NCBI GenBank assembly: GCA_031285105.1
Contig: JAITWV010000308.1
Location: 1 to 7,151 of the forward strand
Length of the DNA: 7,151 bases
DNA from: Streptococcaceae bacterium
GTDB taxonomy: Bacteria > Bacillota > Bacilli > Lactobacillales > Streptococcaceae
Direction of reading: 5' to 3'
The position numbers were made by a program, and so were the translations under genes. Of this stretch, positions 5,771-7,151 are shown one piece after another; position 1 is the first letter of the stretch, and every line of letters starts with the position of its first letter. A model generated the notes under the pieces. The model saw only the letters and a program-made list of their open reading frames with translations, was not told the origin of the DNA and ran no database searches.

Positions 5771-6802
5771 ATGAGTTTTGTTGAGTTAAAAGATATTCGA
5801 GTAAGTTATGATGGAAAACAAAATATTTTAGAAAATTTGAGTATTTCTATGCAAAAAGGAGAGCTCATTTCATTATTAGGCCCAAGTGGTTGTGGGAAGA
5901 CGACTACTTTGCGTGTGATTGCTGGACTTATTTCACCAAATGATGGGGAGTTTACTTTAGATGAAGAAAATTTGACTAAAGTACCTGTTCATAAACGAAA
6001 TTTTGGAATGGTTTTTCAAAGTTATGCGCTATTTCCACATCTAACAATCAAAGAAAATGTGGCTTTTGGTTTAAAATTGCGTAAATTATCAAAAGAAACA
6101 ATCGATGAACGTGTCGAAAAAATGCTTGAAATTACTGGTTTGAAAGATTTTGGCACACGTTTTCCCAAACAACTCTCAGGTGGTCAAAGACAAAGAGTGG
6201 CATTGGCTCGAGCGTTAGTCATTGAACCCAAATTATTATTATTGGATGAGCCTTTGAGCAATTTAGATGCCAAATTAAGAATTGCCATGCGAATTGAAAT
6301 CAAACGTATTCAGCAACAACTTGGCATCACAACGGTTTTTGTTACGCACGACCAAGAAGAATGTTTTTCGATTTCTGATAAAGTAGCGATTATGAACAAA
6401 GGAGTCATTGAACAATATGATACACCTGAAAAAATTTATCGCTTACCAAATAGTAAGTTTGTCGCTCAATTCATTGGCTTTGAAAACTTTTTTGAATTAA
6501 CGAAAAATCAAGAGAATCAATATGTAACAGCAAACGGCTTGATTGTTGAAAGCACGCTAAGTCAGGCAACGCAAGATATAGCAACTGGCACTATTCGTCC
6601 TGATGATATTGAAATTTGTGAGGGTGGTGCATTAAAAGGAAAAATTTTGGTTCGTACATTTTTAGGAAAAGCCCACCAGTATGAAGTTGAAACGGCACTT
6701 GGGAAATTACTGGTCAATGGATCGGATGAGGAAGTATTTTTACCTGGAGATGAACTTTCGCTTCATTTACCAGCTGAAAAATTAATTATTTTGGAGAAAT
6801 AG
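5771..6802 (+). CDS. Spermidine/putrescine-type ABC importer, ATP-binding protein (PotA-like)
   Basis: This 343-residue ATPase drives the importer. Its motor domain is complete: Walker A GPSGCGKTT (37-45), Q-loop Gln83 in VFQSYALFPH, signature LSGGQ (135-139), Walker B LLLLDEP (155-161) with Glu160 as catalytic base, D-loop SNLDAK (163-168) and switch His193 in THDQEE. Residues from about 235 on form a regulatory C-terminal domain of the TOBE type, with the typical IRPDDIEI stretch. Such domains are found in PotA, PhnT, FbpC and maltose-type ATPases, and the length suits PotA. The start is the ATG at 5771, with GGGAG (5758-5762) 8 bases before it; an in-frame TTG at 5756 overlaps that site and is less likely. 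The gene lies between the permeases and the binding-protein gene in a compact operon. The PotA label is by similarity to a broad group and does not fix the substrate. Confidence 0.93.
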   Translation: MSFVELKDIRVSYDGKQNILENLSISMQKGELISLLGPSGCGKTTTLRVIAGLISPNDGEFTLDEENLTKVPVHKRNFGMVFQSYALFPHLTIKENVAFGLKLRKLSKETIDERVEKMLEITGLKDFGTRFPKQLSGGQRQRVALARALVIEPKLLLLDEPLSNLDAKLRIAMRIEIKRIQQQLGITTVFVTHDQEECFSISDKVAIMNKGVIEQYDTPEKIYRLPNSKFVAQFIGFENFFELTKNQENQYVTANGLIVESTLSQATQDIATGTIRPDDIEICEGGALKGKILVRTFLGKAHQYEVETALGKLLVNGSDEEVFLPGDELSLHLPAEKLIILEK

Positions 6803-6815
6803 GAGATCATAGAAA

Positions 6816-7151
6816 ATGAAAAAGTTATTACTAGTAGGTTTAGCAACAATCACAGCTTTAACGCTAGCAGCTTGTGGAAATTCTGAAAGCGCGTCAACTG
6901 ATGATTCTGGTGAGTCAAAGGGCAACAAACAATTAGTCGTTTCAACTTTTGCATTAAGTGAAGATATTGTGCGTCGTGATATTATTGAACCTTTTGAAAA
7001 ACAAGAAAATGCCTCTTTAACGTTAGACTTAGGCAATTCAGCAGATCGTTTCACGAAATTAGTCAACAACCCCAATGAAGCAATTGATGTGATTGAACTT
7101 TCACAAAATAATGCGACTCAAGGACATACTGATGGTTTATTTGAAACAATT
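6816..7151 (+). CDS. Substrate-binding lipoprotein of the importer (PotD-like), N-terminal part (partial)
   Basis: The reading frame opens with ATG at 6816 and is still open at the window end, giving 112 residues of what is normally a 330-380 residue protein. AGGAG (6801-6805) overlaps the stop codon of the ATPase gene and lies 10 bases before the start. The first 20 residues are a lipoprotein signal: MKK, a hydrophobic core, and the lipobox LAAC with Cys20 as the lipid-anchored residue. A Ser/Asp/Gly-rich linker follows to about residue 37. The mature domain starts LVVSTFALSEDIVRRDIIEP and continues with NSADRFTKLV and the DVIEL element, a pattern of family 1 solute-binding proteins that includes PotD and the Fe(III), phosphonate and thiamine binders. 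It should sit on the outer face of the membrane and feed the two permeases. The ligand-contacting residues lie mostly in the missing part, so polyamine binding is only the default guess. Confidence 0.88.
   Translation, partial: MKKLLLVGLATITALTLAACGNSESASTDDSGESKGNKQLVVSTFALSEDIVRRDIIEPFEKQENASLTLDLGNSADRFTKLVNNPNEAIDVIELSQNNATQGHTDGLFETI

Noticed and set aside
6782..7075. A 97-codon minus-strand frame over the end of the ATPase and the start of the lipoprotein gene
   Set aside because: It is antisense to two well-supported genes, has no recognisable domain, and covers the plus-strand lipoprotein signal, which is clearly coding.
1..7151. CRISPR arrays, insertion sequences, tRNA or rRNA genes, attachment sites
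   Set aside because: No regularly spaced long repeats, transposase genes, terminal inverted repeats or tRNA-like folds were seen; nearly all of the window is explained by ordinary transport and regulator genes.

Overview
The window looks like chromosomal DNA of a low-GC Gram-positive bacterium, most likely a member of the Lactobacillales such as Enterococcus. The evidence is the AT-rich composition, strong AGGAG/GAGGTG ribosome binding sites 5-10 bases before most starts, near-consensus sigma-A promoters, hairpin-plus-T-run terminators, and substrate-binding proteins of the lipoprotein type. The genus is an inference from overall look, not from a marker gene.

Layout: (1) Bases 2-235 hold the last 77 codons of an amino-acid ABC transporter substrate-binding protein, closed by a hairpin at 297-340. 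(2) On the minus strand, a TetR-family repressor (711-1286) and a 106-residue protein I do not recognise (362-682) form a likely two-gene operon converging on that hairpin. (3) A 159-base divergent control region (1287-1445) carries a promoter for each direction and a palindrome over the tetR -10 box. (4) On the plus strand, an ABC-2 type exporter is made of an ATPase (1446-2333) and a 538-residue internally duplicated permease (2343-3959), with a terminator at 3996-4025. (5) From 4112 onward there is a second plus-strand operon for a spermidine/putrescine-type (PotABCD-like) importer, in the order permease, permease, ATPase, substrate-binding lipoprotein. The last gene runs off the window end.

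How the parts work together: the TetR repressor probably controls itself and the divergent exporter, an arrangement typical of drug- or ionophore-inducible efflux. The exporter pair resembles the tetronasin/narasin polyether class, but substrate cannot be read from sequence. The importer genes are tightly packed (8-base overlap, then 15- and 13-base gaps) and should make one binding-protein-dependent uptake system. Its ligand may be a polyamine or another small charged molecule.

No wholly new system is evident. The points most worth a second look are the operator structure between tetR and the exporter, the unrecognised small gene behind tetR, and a PurBox-like sequence about 77 bases upstream of the predicted start of the importer transcript.
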